38,992 nucleotides of DNA. Origin: Mnemiopsis leidyi (lineage: Eukaryota > Ctenophora > Tentaculata > Lobata > Bolinopsidae). Position 1 is the stretch's first letter. The number at the start of each line of letters is the position of its first letter. Position numbers and translations under genes: made by a program. The stretch is taken from positions 92,379-131,370 of the forward strand of contig JH153162.1 in assembly GCA_000226015.1 (NCBI GenBank). The letters run 5' to 3'. The notes under the pieces were generated by a model that saw only the letters and a list, made by a program, of their open reading frames with translations, was not told the DNA's origin and searched no databases. Positions 10,832 to 23,600 of this stretch are shown in pieces.

Positions 10832-13800
10832 CCCTAACCGGGCTGGCATCTAAGGGCCATCAAATATAATATAAATAGAGATCATACTTAAATTTTATTA
10901 CATGGTAAAAAAGAGAAAAAATTTAATAAATCATGTGCAATATGAAACTGTCAAAGTGAAAGTGAAAATGAAAATGAAAAATGTAAAACTAAACACGGTT
11001 GCTTGAATTCAGCACAAAGATATCACTGCAATGAATAATAAATAAAAACGGTAAAAAAGGGTTCCCCATGTAGCTAAATTAAATCAATTGACCGCTAATC
11101 GTCAAAATCAGGCTCCATGTAATTAATGTGGTTCTCTCTATTTCTACTGGAGCATCTTAGACCTTTTATGTTCTGTAAAGCATTGTTAAGAACTATCTTA
11201 ACACAAAATCTTATAGGCTATTATATAGTTGAACTGGTAGCATGTGCTGGTGATGCGGACTAAAAACATTCTATGAGACCAGCAAAATTCAAAATATATT
11301 GACGTATTTCAACAAAATTTAACTTTAAGACATAAAATACATAACGCAAAAACCATGCTATGTGCAGGGACATTGATTTGTAAAATTTATTTTTTGATCA
11401 TCACATCATGATCAACTATAAAACAAGTGTCATGCAACAGTACGAAATACCACATGCATCAAGTGCAAAGCTCAATATTGGCATTATGTTATTATGTTAA
11501 TTAGTTTTGTTGTAGTATTGCACCATTGAGACCTCGAAGACCAACCACTGATTAGAATTAGATAAATGACTTCAAATACGGCCTTCAAACGACACACATA
11601 GCACTTGTCTTTTAAATTTAACAACGGTCTTACCTGGGCCGGATAGCGTGCCTAGCGCCCGGTAACAATTGTCAGGTTACAACTTTACAGCAGTAAATTC
11701 GGCAACTAGTTCTTGATATTCTTTAACGCCATGTAACTGCTATATTGTAAGCTTTCAAGTATTTGACATCATCTCCTTTTGACATTATTGAAGTCTTTTT
11801 GACAGCACTGTCGAATGACGATGTTGATGGTCATAAATTCTGCTTTTGAGGAATTTATGCAAAGTCTATAATATTCTCTGCTGCGAATCTGCGAACTCCA
11901 AGTCACTCGATATGCTCGGTGCTTCCTGAATGCTGTTAGATAACAGAGCGAGGTCGACAGCGATGTCAAGGTCAGTCAACAACGGTAGGTCGATCCAATG
12001 ACTCTGATGAGGTGAGATGGAAAGGCCGTAGTCAGATGACATACCGTTTCTGAGGATGTAGTCAAGAAATATCATGAAGAGGAAAGGAGCCAAGGTGTCG
12101 CCCTGTATAGAGTCTCAAAAAAGTCCATATTAAGTCTTTACGCGAGACTTGAGTCAAAGAGCAGTCTAATGGGCTTGATGATAAGGGCTGGTATCTCGTA
12201 GAGACTAAGGGTGTGAAAGAGAGCATCTCTGTTGATACTGTGGGCTGGTGTCCCGTAGAGACTGAGGATGTGAAAGAGAGCATCTCTGTTGATACTGTGG
12301 GCTGGTATCTCGTAGAGACTGAGGATGTGAAAGAGAGCATCTCTGTTGNNNNNNNNNNNNNNNNNNNNNNNNNNNNNNNNNNNNNNNNNNNNNNNNNNNN
12401 NNNNNNNNNNNNNNNNNNNNNNNNNNNNNNNNNNNNNNNNNNNNNNNNNNNNNNNNNNNNNNNNNNNNNNNNNNNNNNNNNNNNNNNNNNNNNNNNNNNN
12501 NNNNNNNNNNNNNNNNNNNNNNNNNNNNNNNNNNNNNNNNNNNNNNNNNNNNNNNNNNNNNNNNNNNNNNNNNNNNNNNNNNNNNNNNNNNNNNNNNNNN
12601 NNNNNNNNNNNNNNNNNNNNNNNNNNNNNNNNNNNNNNNNNNNNNNNNNNNNNNNNNNNNNNNNNNNNNNNNNNNNNNGGTTGGTGTCCCGTAGAGACTG
12701 AGGATGTGAAAGAGAGCATCTCTGTTGATACTGTGGGCTGGTGTCCCGTAGAGACTGAGGATGTGAAAGAGAGCATCTCTGTTGATACTGTGGGCTGGTG
12801 TCTCGTAGAGACTGAGGATGTGAAAGAGAGCATCTCTGTTGATACTGTTGGCTGGTGTCCCGTAGAGACTGAGGATGTGAAAGAGAGCATCTCTGTTCAT
12901 AATGTGGAAAGCTTTGGAAAAATAATCGAGAACAATTGCCACGTAGGGCAAGGATCTGGGAAGACATTTTGTAATACCCCTGTAGTTTCCAAGTTTAGAG
13001 ATTACCCCTTTCGTGATGGAGGCAGTAGTCAACGCATCAGAACTTTATCATAAACAAGGGCCTTGTTACAAAAACCGAGAAGATTTCTAGGATAGGCTTT
13101 AAGTTTCCGGACAGTGGGAGGAATGTTATCTAGGCGAGGTGACTTAGAGGAATTCAAAGAATCTAGGACCTCCTCCAGTTCAGAGAGATCAAATAGTTGA
13201 CAACTGAAGAGATCCAGATATATGTATTGAAGAACTAGGGCTGGAGAGATCATGGGTGGAGGAATATGAGCCGAGGAGAGTTTGGTAGAAGTCATCTGTA
13301 TGGCTGTAACAGGATATGACACTAATTTTTAAGCTTATAAGATTACCAATGATATGAATAATATTAATATCATGATACGAGGACAGATCTTATCGATTGA
13401 TAACAGCGATTTCCAAGCCCTAAGAGAGAGGAAGAAGCCTAAACTACCAACTGATGCATTATTGACAATATTTTTTGTAATGATGCTGTGATAAGATCGT
13501 AGGAGTTTACTGTTTCTATTTTTGGAGACTCTTTATGAAACTGCCTAAGCTCCTGAATGCAAACTATCGTCAGTGTGATGTAAAAGCAGATAATGGATCT
13601 GAGGTTCTTGTGTTGAGGGTACTCAACTGGAAAAAGTTTCTTCTGTGAATAAAAAGTGCCTTGCCAGGCTCACCACAACTTTCAAAAACAACCCGTCCTT
13701 GAGGCTTTAGGGAATTGCCATCATATAATTATATTAAGGAGTCTTCAGACGCTGATTGTTCGAAAAAGTTGTGAAATCCTTTTTCAAAAAAACTTTGTCT

Positions 13801-16800
13801 ATTGCCCAATTTAACAATTTTTTGGAATGTATCGTAAGTGGGGGCTTATTAATTTCGAACACTTTGGAGATAAATCCCTAATTATGCTATAGAAAGTGAC
13901 GAATCGGATCAATTCTTCATAAAATCATGGCTCTAATGTTCCTTGTCTGAAAAAAGATAGTGGAGTAGTCGGTAATTGGTGTCACTAAATATAAACAGGA
14001 ATTAAACAGGAATAAAACAGGAATCGAACATAAGTTTTCGGTTCCTTACAAATATATGAGTATGGCAACCGCATTACTCAGCAGTTTCGCAGTCTCATTA
14101 CCTCAGTCCAATTCCATGTCAATCCTGCATTTAACTCCCATAATTCATTAAACACCCTCGCGGTAGATTGAGCTGTTAGTCAAGGTATCTATCATATTCA
14201 ATCCTGCATTTAATCCCCATAACTCATTAAACACCCTCGCACTAGGTTAAGCTGCTAGTCAAGGTAACTATCATATTCAAACCTGCATTAAAATTCATGA
14301 CTATGACGGCTTCTGTTTATACAGTTACAACCCCCCCCCCCCCGAAATATTTGCCTTAAGTGCGATAGTTTCTTAGTTGCTCGGGATTGAGTAATGCAGC
14401 GCTGGCAAGCGCACCTGCATTTTATTTTATTTTCCTCGCATTGGCCTGAGACCGTTGCGGGGGATCTCTTTTTCTTTTTTACAAAGAAAAAGAGTGATAT
14501 AAAAACAGAGGACCGTTTAAATGGATTGACGAAGATGAATAAAAATTACGGTCGTTCTATAATTTTGGTCTAACTTGTCTGAAATAAATACTTATATTTG
14601 AAACAAGTCAAGTTCACTTTAACCGGAAGCACCTCTAGCTTTGCTTCCCGACGGATGTTTAAAGGTTAATTCCCAAACGCTGCAAGCAAAGTAGATTATG
14701 CCAAATTTTAAGCCGTTCACTTGGCTGATTATGATGATGATCGATTTGTAAGATATAATAAATGATGTACAGGCGAAACGCGATGTTTTGCGAGCAAAAT
14801 CGCGTAATTTTTTCCTAAAATAGAAACCAGAGTTCACTCCTAATCCTATCATACTCTTAGTCCAATTAACTGCAGGACGCAGGTACATGGCTTGTCAGTC
14901 AAGACACTTAAAGATTCGAGCTGTTATAGCCTGTATTAGTTGTACTTTTGCTAAAATTGAGAAATTTTTTTGTAGCGATCGTTTGCTTTTGGGGATTATA
15001 ACGATGATCTATAAGACATTGTAAAATTTCTCCCGGATACACTTTCAGATTAACCGACTACAACAATAGTAGAATTAGGGCGTCAATTTTGGGGCCGATT
15101 TTGGCCAGCGAAAAAGTATATGATAAATTTGGTACCAAAAGAATGCTAGCATTTTGCTTATAATTTCACCGGTATATGATATATATACAATATGGGTTTC
15201 GCGCTAGTCGAAATATTTCGTGCACGTCCTAGTTTAAAGACTCAGAAGCACCTTATCTTTACAAATTATATAATAAGTAGGTTAAACGGTTTAGTGAGTG
15301 GGGTAATTGGTGCAATTCAGTAAAACAGTTGGATGTTCCATAGGCACCAATGGCGATGTGGTGAGTTGCGCCAATGGTGATCTCTATATCACCAATACCA
15401 CCAATTGTGACCGCTATCGGCAACCATAATTGGATCCATTGAAATGGATCCAATCGTCGCCAATGGTCATTACTTTATTACCTTATATCCAATGGTCATA
15501 ACTTCATGTCAATCAAAGGTTTAAAAGTTTCGGGACCGCGGCCCAAAGGCCGCAAACAAATTTTTAATCTTTAAAGTAAAGTATTGATTCTTGGACATAC
15601 TAATCATGACGTATATTACCATTAGACCCTAGATGTACTTCAAACGACAAACAGTTGAATTCCCAGAAACGCCGTTACTAACTTTGTCGGACGAATATAG
15701 ACAGATAGAATTGGGGGACTCTCTCGATGTAACCTGCTCCTCTAAAAGTGATCCAACAGCTACTGTCTTATGGGTAAGTGCTTAGAAAATAAAACAACAA
15801 CCACAAACTAAGAAACAAGTAACGGGTTCTATCGTCTATGTATCATTGCAGTGCAACTATGTCTAAGCAGGGTTGGGAAAAACGCAAATGAAAACCTTTA
15901 AAAAACGCAAAAAACGGAACATTTTCGGAAATCTTAAAAAACGTTAAAAAAACGCTAAAAAACGTAACCAGTCAAAAATGAAAAAACTTACGTGTGAATG
16001 TAGGTAGATCTAGCTTAAGCTATCCCGACTTTTAATTCCTACGACGACCCTTGCTTTAAGGATAAGCAACGAAGTATTTAAATCAGCAGTAGGCTCTTTT
16101 GTGCTAATAGTAACGAAATAGTAATCTGATATAATTCTCTGTTTACTTTTAGAGATTTAGAGTAACTGGTAATTATCTTCAGAAAGAGATGTAGTTTTAG
16201 TATACCCTAACGTTTTTTTATTTTGAACGCAAATTCGTCTTAAAAATACGCAAAAAACGCTGAGTCTTAGAAAAACGCAAAAAACGTGTTTCCCAACCCT
16301 GTGTCTAAGCCGACAAATTCAATGAAATGAATTTAAAGATACTAGATATATGTACAATCTTCTATAGATGTGGTCGAATGATTTCCGCTATTTTTTATAA
16401 GGTATTTCGACATGGGCCAAAATAAAATAAGACAAAAACATTGAACAAAAACAAAATGTACATTGACAACAGACTACTTTGTATTCTGCAGTTTTTGAAT
16501 CGCATACTGTTGACACAAACGCCTGATATGAAACTGCTGCTCACAAAATGAAACACAAGTTAAAAACAGAAGCAAGAGAATGAAATAAGAAAAAAATATA
16601 TAACAGCTTCGAGATCATTTTAATGATCAACGAATTTATTATTCACTAAGTGCTCCACTGCTCCATCGCTTCAAGATGTACAATTTCGAATTTCACAATC
16701 CTATAAGTGGTCACTATGACCAGCTGGAGGAATATGGTATTTGAGATTGTGACAGTGTGACAGTGTGACAGTGTACGACAGTGTGACAGTGTGACAGTAT

Positions 16801-17641
16801 ATCACTGTCACACTGTGACAGTGTCACACTTGATCAGTGACTGTAATGTATGCAAAAACTTTGCAGCCGCGTTGGACTCAGTTTAATTCTCCGATTATCT
16901 ATAAAGGCCCTCAATTCAAATTCAATGCTTTGGCACTCTGTGTCCTGCAAATTGTAGAAAAAAAGGCCTGGGGACCTCAGTCGGAGAGAGCCACGCAGCG
17001 CCCAGTAATCGAAGGCCGGTTAAGTGTACGTTCAGTACCGAAGGCAGTACGATCTGTGATAATTAAATTTTAGAAATCACATGACTTATATAGAGTTTGC
17101 TTGTTTCAATATTTCATCAATAATTGAACCAGCCTGCTTTGCTACGCAATTCATCAGCTACCTTGAAATGAAATTATAAGCGTTGTTCCTCAGTTTCATC
17201 AATTCATCAGCTACGTAAAAATCATAAACCAGTTATCCAAGTTTTGGGGTATGGTGTTTATAACTGTATTGTTGATATTTCATTCTCCAATAAATCTCAG
17301 AATTGCAATAACCATCGTACTGCGTAAGTTAAATTTCTTCTTAGTGAATTAACATATGAAATACTTGACAGAGTACGAAGCTGATGAAACTTAAGAACAA
17401 TGCTTATAATTTCATTTCAAGGTAGCTGATAAATTGAAAGCAGGCTGGTTCGATTATTGATGAAACAAGCAAAATTTAAACTCGATAGGTTTTTGACGGG
17501 AAGACACTGATCTCCGACAGAGGAACTCTGAAACTAAACAGTCTGACTGAGGAGGATACCGGCAATTACTCCTGTGTAGCCGACAACGGGTATTTTCATA
17601 CGGAAAAGATCTTCCAACTTTTTGTTTTCGGTAATATATAT

Positions 17642-17672
<31 letters not shown>

Positions 17673-20600
17673 CCGGTAATATTTGGTGTAATATGTTTTG
17701 TATAGTAGCTTCACTATAATGATTGGAGTAAAATTGTCCATAATACGGTTTTACTCCTAAGTTCTTGGTTGATGGTGCAGATGATAAAGATGGTGGATTG
17801 GAAAATACAAGGCACGCGAGGAAACTTAAACCGATTGTTTCAGAGGAACCCGTGATTAAAGTTACAGTTGAAAACTCGACGGTTCACAAAGGGGAGGAAA
17901 TAGAGCTGATCTGCACTGGGAGAGGGTTACCTGCTCCGAGTCTTACTTGGCTGAAAGGTACGTTTTATTTTAGTGTGTATAGCGCAGTTGGTAGGGCTGT
18001 TGGTTAGAGTGCCAGTTAGGGTTTTGTAATCGTAAGATTGCGAGTTCAAATCCCGCTGGCAGCATGTGTGACTTTGTGAGGGTCCATTGAGGAGCTGTGC
18101 AAACTAGTACAGGGAAAGCAACTTCAAAAGCATAGCATTAAGTATCTACCCATTAGTTTCGGGGGCTGCATTCTATAGGCTATTCTAAGCTATCCTTAAC
18201 TTGGTGTTTAGTGACTAGATGAACGGGTGATGCGTGACTACAATTTCCGGATTGCGTCCGCCTCCGCTTTAAGTCTGAGACACGATCAGTGGGCGAGATT
18301 GATGGTAACCCCATAAAGGTTTAAAGAAATGGTAGCAACTCGCTCGGTTTTTAAGACCGGCTAACTGCTAGGATCAAATTCCTAGTTAGATAGTTATGCT
18401 GTTTTGTCTTTCAACCTCACTTAACAATTGCTTATATCATTATATTCTATCATATGTATTTTTCTTTTATGTTTCCTTGTGAATAGCTTCTTTCCAATAA
18501 CTGATCCCTTTTCAGACGATTTTAAGTTCAGTAAGCAGGAGACAGACACGATCGTATCCGATAGAACGATAACAAACAAAATAACGACAACGTCAGCTGA
18601 ATTGGACCACTCTGGTAATTACACCTGCAAGGGCTACAACGAATATGGAGTTGACACAGACTCAGTCAACATTGTTGTGCTAAGTAAGTAAGCATTGTGC
18701 TAAGTAAGTAAGCATTGAGTTTTTTTTTTCATTAGTGAGTGAGCAGTCTAATCACCAAGCTGCTAGTTCGCAGATAAAAAACGGTCAAGCACCACGGGGT
18801 TAACGATCGAAGGTAGAATATTTAGTCACAAATATTAAGTCACAAATGAGTTCATGTCACAAATAAATTTTTTAAATGTAAGTGTTTATTCCACACCAGG
18901 TGAACCATTCTGGGTTGAAAACTTCGAATCGGAAACTCTCAATATAACAACAGGAACATTAATCAGCATTGCGTGAGTTACAAATTTATGTCATTGTCAT
19001 CACAATTATCTTAATAAAGCAGTATTTAGTGCTTTATATTAAGTGATTTCTTGCACCTTTCTTGCACGATTTCAGACCTTTCAGACCTCATTTTCATTTT
19101 TTGAGAGGAGCGCAAAATGAAATCTTGCTATTTGGCTCATAAAACCCAACGAGCCCCCTTCCTAGCCAGGACTAAGTTTGGTTATATTAAGTCTAACTAT
19201 GAAATAAACTTAAATGGTTTCTGGTCTTATAAATTGCGAGGAGCTTCGAAAATCAATAAATTGTAATTTTATATATTGCACTTAATAATTGCATGCACAA
19301 ACCATTTTGTAAATTTGACGGTCACGCTTCTTTACCTAAACTTTACATTATAGAAATTAGAAATCACCGAGTGACTGACATATATTGCTCCTTAATTTGT
19401 TTCGAAATAGAAACAAGGCTGATTTAAGATACAATGGTAAAGTACACACTTAAAGTGTATTAAGTTAAAGTGTATTAAGTGTATTAGTTACTTAAAAATT
19501 GTTTTGGTAGCACCATACAATCATATAATTATGTGATAGACATATAGATAGATAGGGGGATAGACGCTTTTAAGCGAAATATCTGCTATCTTTAAAACTG
19601 CATAATTCAGTTACCACAAATGATAGAGCTAAAAACAAAATATTGGGTAAAAGACAATGGTTTGAGGTACACTTGAGTTAAAGTTTCATGTCAAAATAGT
19701 GAATGACCACGCCTCAGTCAACTAAGCCAGTCCCAGCTCAGACACCTGAATATACGTCCTCGATACGTTAGTAGTGCATTGGAACCTGAAAAGCCTCAGT
19801 GACGTCATTATAAAATATAATATAATTAAATAATTATATAATTATATAATTATATAATTATATAATCATATAATCATATAATTATATAATCATATAATAA
19901 TATGATTATATAATTAGCACAAACTATAATGGATATCACTATTTATGCGAGCATGTTCAAATTGTTCAAATCAAACAGAATTAGTACAGCGCTACAGCAC
20001 TTAGCTCACCAAACAGTCGCACCTTTATGCAGCTGATCTCTATACCGATAAATATTGAGTATTTCAGCACCATAGCATTGAGTTAAAGCTTTGATCACGA
20101 TTCTCATTAGGTGCAATATGATTATGTTAGGCTAGACCATGCATGTAATCCAATCTTTTATCTGGGATACAAGAATTTTATTCTTATTCGCCAAACATAC
20201 TTATAGTTATAGTTATTCCATACTCATCCGCCTATTTTAATGAACAAACTTAAACCTAATATTTTCGTGGAGCAATTATAGAAATCAAAGACCCGGCCTG
20301 GTGAAATTTGGCTGTTCCATTCAGAATGCGTGTTTACTGTTTGTCTTAAGACACCGAAAGAGATGGCGTGGCTAATAATTAATTAACAAATGTTCAAAAG
20401 TTCAATATCAGATTAAAATGGACGAGGTCAAATAAGCATAACATATTCTTTGTCAGAAAAACCAATGAAAACCACTTGATTGAGTTATTTCAGCTGCAAG
20501 ATGGATGGAAATCCGGTACCGGAAACAAAAGTATACTTGACAAACGTCAACCAGCTGGGACTTAATACTTCCGGTGGAACTCTAGAAGCTGAGAAAATGG

Positions 20601-23600
20601 AAATTAACGACGATACATATCAGCTGGAAGAGGGACCCAGCAAAAACTTTACTTGGTCAGCCAACCAAAGTGTAGAAACCGCTGTGGTATTGTGCAGAGG
20701 AGTGAATGAGTTTGGCAGCTTGTCCGCATCAAGAATTCTCTACGTTCATGGTAATGTCAAAAATTCATTTTTTATTGCTTCATCGCAATCTCTGATCTTA
20801 CTTAGATATTTATTGGGAATCTGTTTAAAGGCAGGTGCCATGAAACTTTTGATTTTTATAAACTATTGATTTTTATAAAAGATAAAAGCACGTTGATTTT
20901 TCTGACGAACTCATATCATATGAGTCAATAATTATCTTTTTTCTTTGGAGGAGCTTAATTTTGATATTGCATCTACTATTGCACAAATACAAAAATTTTA
21001 GGTCACATAAACAGCGGAACAGCATAGGGGTGCAGCATATTTTAACCGGCTTAGTACCACCAAAATTATAGCTTTTGTTTTCCCAATTAAATTGACACTC
21101 TACCGCGGTGCAGTATAACTCTCCGAAAGCAAATCTTGGCGTAAAATAAGACCACACACGGAGGTGCATCATGAATTAGCAATTATTCACTTCAGACTGT
21201 AAACGTCACAATTATTGGAACCGTGGGAACCAGATACGACCAATAAATTTGGAGAAACGATGTCACGTGATAGGAAAGATTCCCCAAATCCCCAAATATC
21301 ACTCAACCAAATAACCAACGCCATAGATAGATCATCTTAAACCTCCACGGCGAATTAATTTGCGGGTCAGAAAAATTAGCATGGCACACCCTCTCAGTTA
21401 TACAGAGGGGCCTCTCCAACTTGGGCGGTCACTACACGCACAACTGTCAACAACAAAGTGGGCGGTCAATGCACGCACAACTATCAACAACAAAGTGGGC
21501 GGTCAATGCACGCACAACTATCAACAACAAAGTGGGCGGTCAATGCACGCACAACTATCAACAACGAACTTGGGCGGTCAATGCACGCACAACTATCAAC
21601 AACGAACTTGGGCGGTCAATGCACGCACAACTATCAACAACGAACTCATGGTGTTGTTCTGAGTAAACCTAGGCAAAAGTTTTCAAAGTGTGCTAAAAGC
21701 TAAGAATTCCGGGGGCAAACTGACGTATTTTAATGGTTTGTTATCATGTTTGGATCAGCTGGTAGCATTTTCGGGGTCCTCCGATGTCTCTTAGTGCCTC
21801 AAAATGCAATTTTTGTTCCCAATTTTGTCACAAGAGTGCTTAAACATTAAAGAATGGTAAAAACTAGGCTTTGTCGCGCGAATTTTACATTGAACGTGGC
21901 CGCCACCGAACATATTTGAACAAATTTACGACTAAAAAACTAACGCTTATACATCGCGAGATAAGGTGTGTTTTGTGAAACTTTTTAATTTTCGTCATAT
22001 GAAAATGTGCTTAAGTGCAAAAAGCGTTTTAAAGCGTTTACGCGGTTATAATTTAAATGTCCCTAAGTTTCAGAACGTTTTAGAAATTTTTATTTGAAAT
22101 TAATTAGTCTCAGTGCCTTAGTCGTTGATTTAAGACGGTTTTTGACTAGCTTGTCAAGTTAGAGATCGTGAATGAAATTTTTATTCACAAAATTATAATA
22201 ACACACAATTTCCAAGAAATATTCTTCAAAATTTTCAGGGAGAGCGTTATTCCTTGTATTCTTCGCAAGTACACTTTCTCAGAAATAGCCCGTAATACCA
22301 AAAGTCACTGCTGGTGAGAAAGGACACCACAACCGAGCGGCTTCTCGTAATATTTCAATTAAATGTTGGTATTTTCAATAGTATCTAGTCTGATATATGG
22401 CAGATATCCAAATTAAAATAGAATTCAAGAAATTTTGTTAGAAAATTGCTGGGATCATAAACATGTTAAGTGACATGTACGAATATTACAGTTTGTAACC
22501 AAAATTCTGTCACCTGGATATATTTAGCATAGAAAACGATGCAACTACACTTTTTATTCATTTAACATTGTTCCAATGACAAAAAGACGGTATATAGACA
22601 CATAAGACTTATAAGAGACAATTTAGACCCAATTACGGCCTCAAATGGCACTCCCCCGATTTACCGGGTCCCCCGATTTACCGTGCATTTTTGCTTTCCT
22701 CCGAAAAGCCCGGTAAATCGGGGGATGACTGTACTTTTATATTCCTCCGGAAATTGCTGTAGAGAATCTGATAGACCGTTCCACGGTTCCATTGGTTTAA
22801 GAGGAAAGTTCCAGTCTCAAGAAGACAAGTTCAGTGATGAAATCAATATATTCAAAATTGTTACTTTTGCCAGATGACGGCAAGATAATCCACCTAACAC
22901 AGAGTGGTAATCGGTTAATTGGCTGAGGGTTAATTGGCTCTTAAACTAACACAGTAGGAATGGACTCCCCGATATCTGTGGATATCATGAACTCCAACAA
23001 ACGTACTACTTAATAAATTACCAAAAACCAATAAATTGGTTGCTCCCTTTGACCGGGGAGAGTCTTTTGGCTGTTCTCTCTAAAAATAAATTGATATTCC
23101 GTTTTAGCCCGGGGTAACAATTAACCTTCACTCCGTCAACTCGGTCGCTTGCTTTTGAGTTTTTATGGCTACGCCTACGTTGTACGTGGATTTTTACCTT
23201 ACCACATCGCGCTCCTAGTCCTAAATTCTAAAACTAAAAGAATTACTATCCTCACAACTTCATTTGTCATCTACAAGTTACAATTGACGAGATGATATTG
23301 ATATCCGTCTAACGTTTTAACGAAACGTCTCGCCAGGAAAGCAGCAAGCTGCGAGTCGCGCGCGAGTCGGGTAACACCTCGACAAACTCAAAGTTACAAA
23401 TAGAACTACATTGCCTTGCGGGGTGGCAGCGGGTCAGGCAACGTCTGACAACAACTACAAGCAAAGCCTGCCCAAATAATGCTAACACTAACAGAAAAAT
23501 CGGTACCTAGTAAATTTATAAAAAACTCAAAAGCAAGCGACCGAGTTGACGGAGTGAAGGTTAATTGTTACCCCGGGCTAAAACGGAATATCAATTTATT

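Larger units (their letters stand above)
11780..13322 (-). pseudogene. Decayed LINE reverse transcriptase fragment, antisense
   Basis: Minus-strand frames give LINE RT motifs in the right order: ELEEVLDSLNSSKSPRLDNI (13200 down), KLGNYRGI and LDYFSKAF (about 13000-12910), AFHIMNRDALFHILSLYGTP, then APFLFMIFLDYILRN (about 12085), LTDLDIAVDLALLSNSIQEA (about 11990-11925; normally FADD here) and CINSSKAEFMTIN (about 11860-11830). Frames change several times, the FADD box is lost and the AF-to-LLFDS region is replaced by a repeat array and an assembly gap. No endonuclease part seen. Clade not assigned (non-LTR). It lies inside intron 12 of the Ig gene, opposite strand. Confidence 0.85.
13323..15654. 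other. Intron 12, last part
   Basis: No supportable exon. Contains a 2.3-copy tandem repeat (14116-14290), a 13-C run (14331-14343), a fragment of the GCGCTTGCCAGCGC dispersed repeat (14397-14415), a BamHI-type hairpin (15429-15454) and a GC hairpin (15538-15553). Confidence 0.5.

Noticed and set aside
12062-13053. Long open frames on both strands around the 57-bp repeat
   Set aside because: Length comes from the 330-N gap and the repeat unit. Only the minus-strand LINE motifs are meaningful.
21360-21703. Three overlapping ORFs in the 37-bp array
   Set aside because: 37 is not a multiple of three, so all frames read the same stop-free unit; no domain is present.
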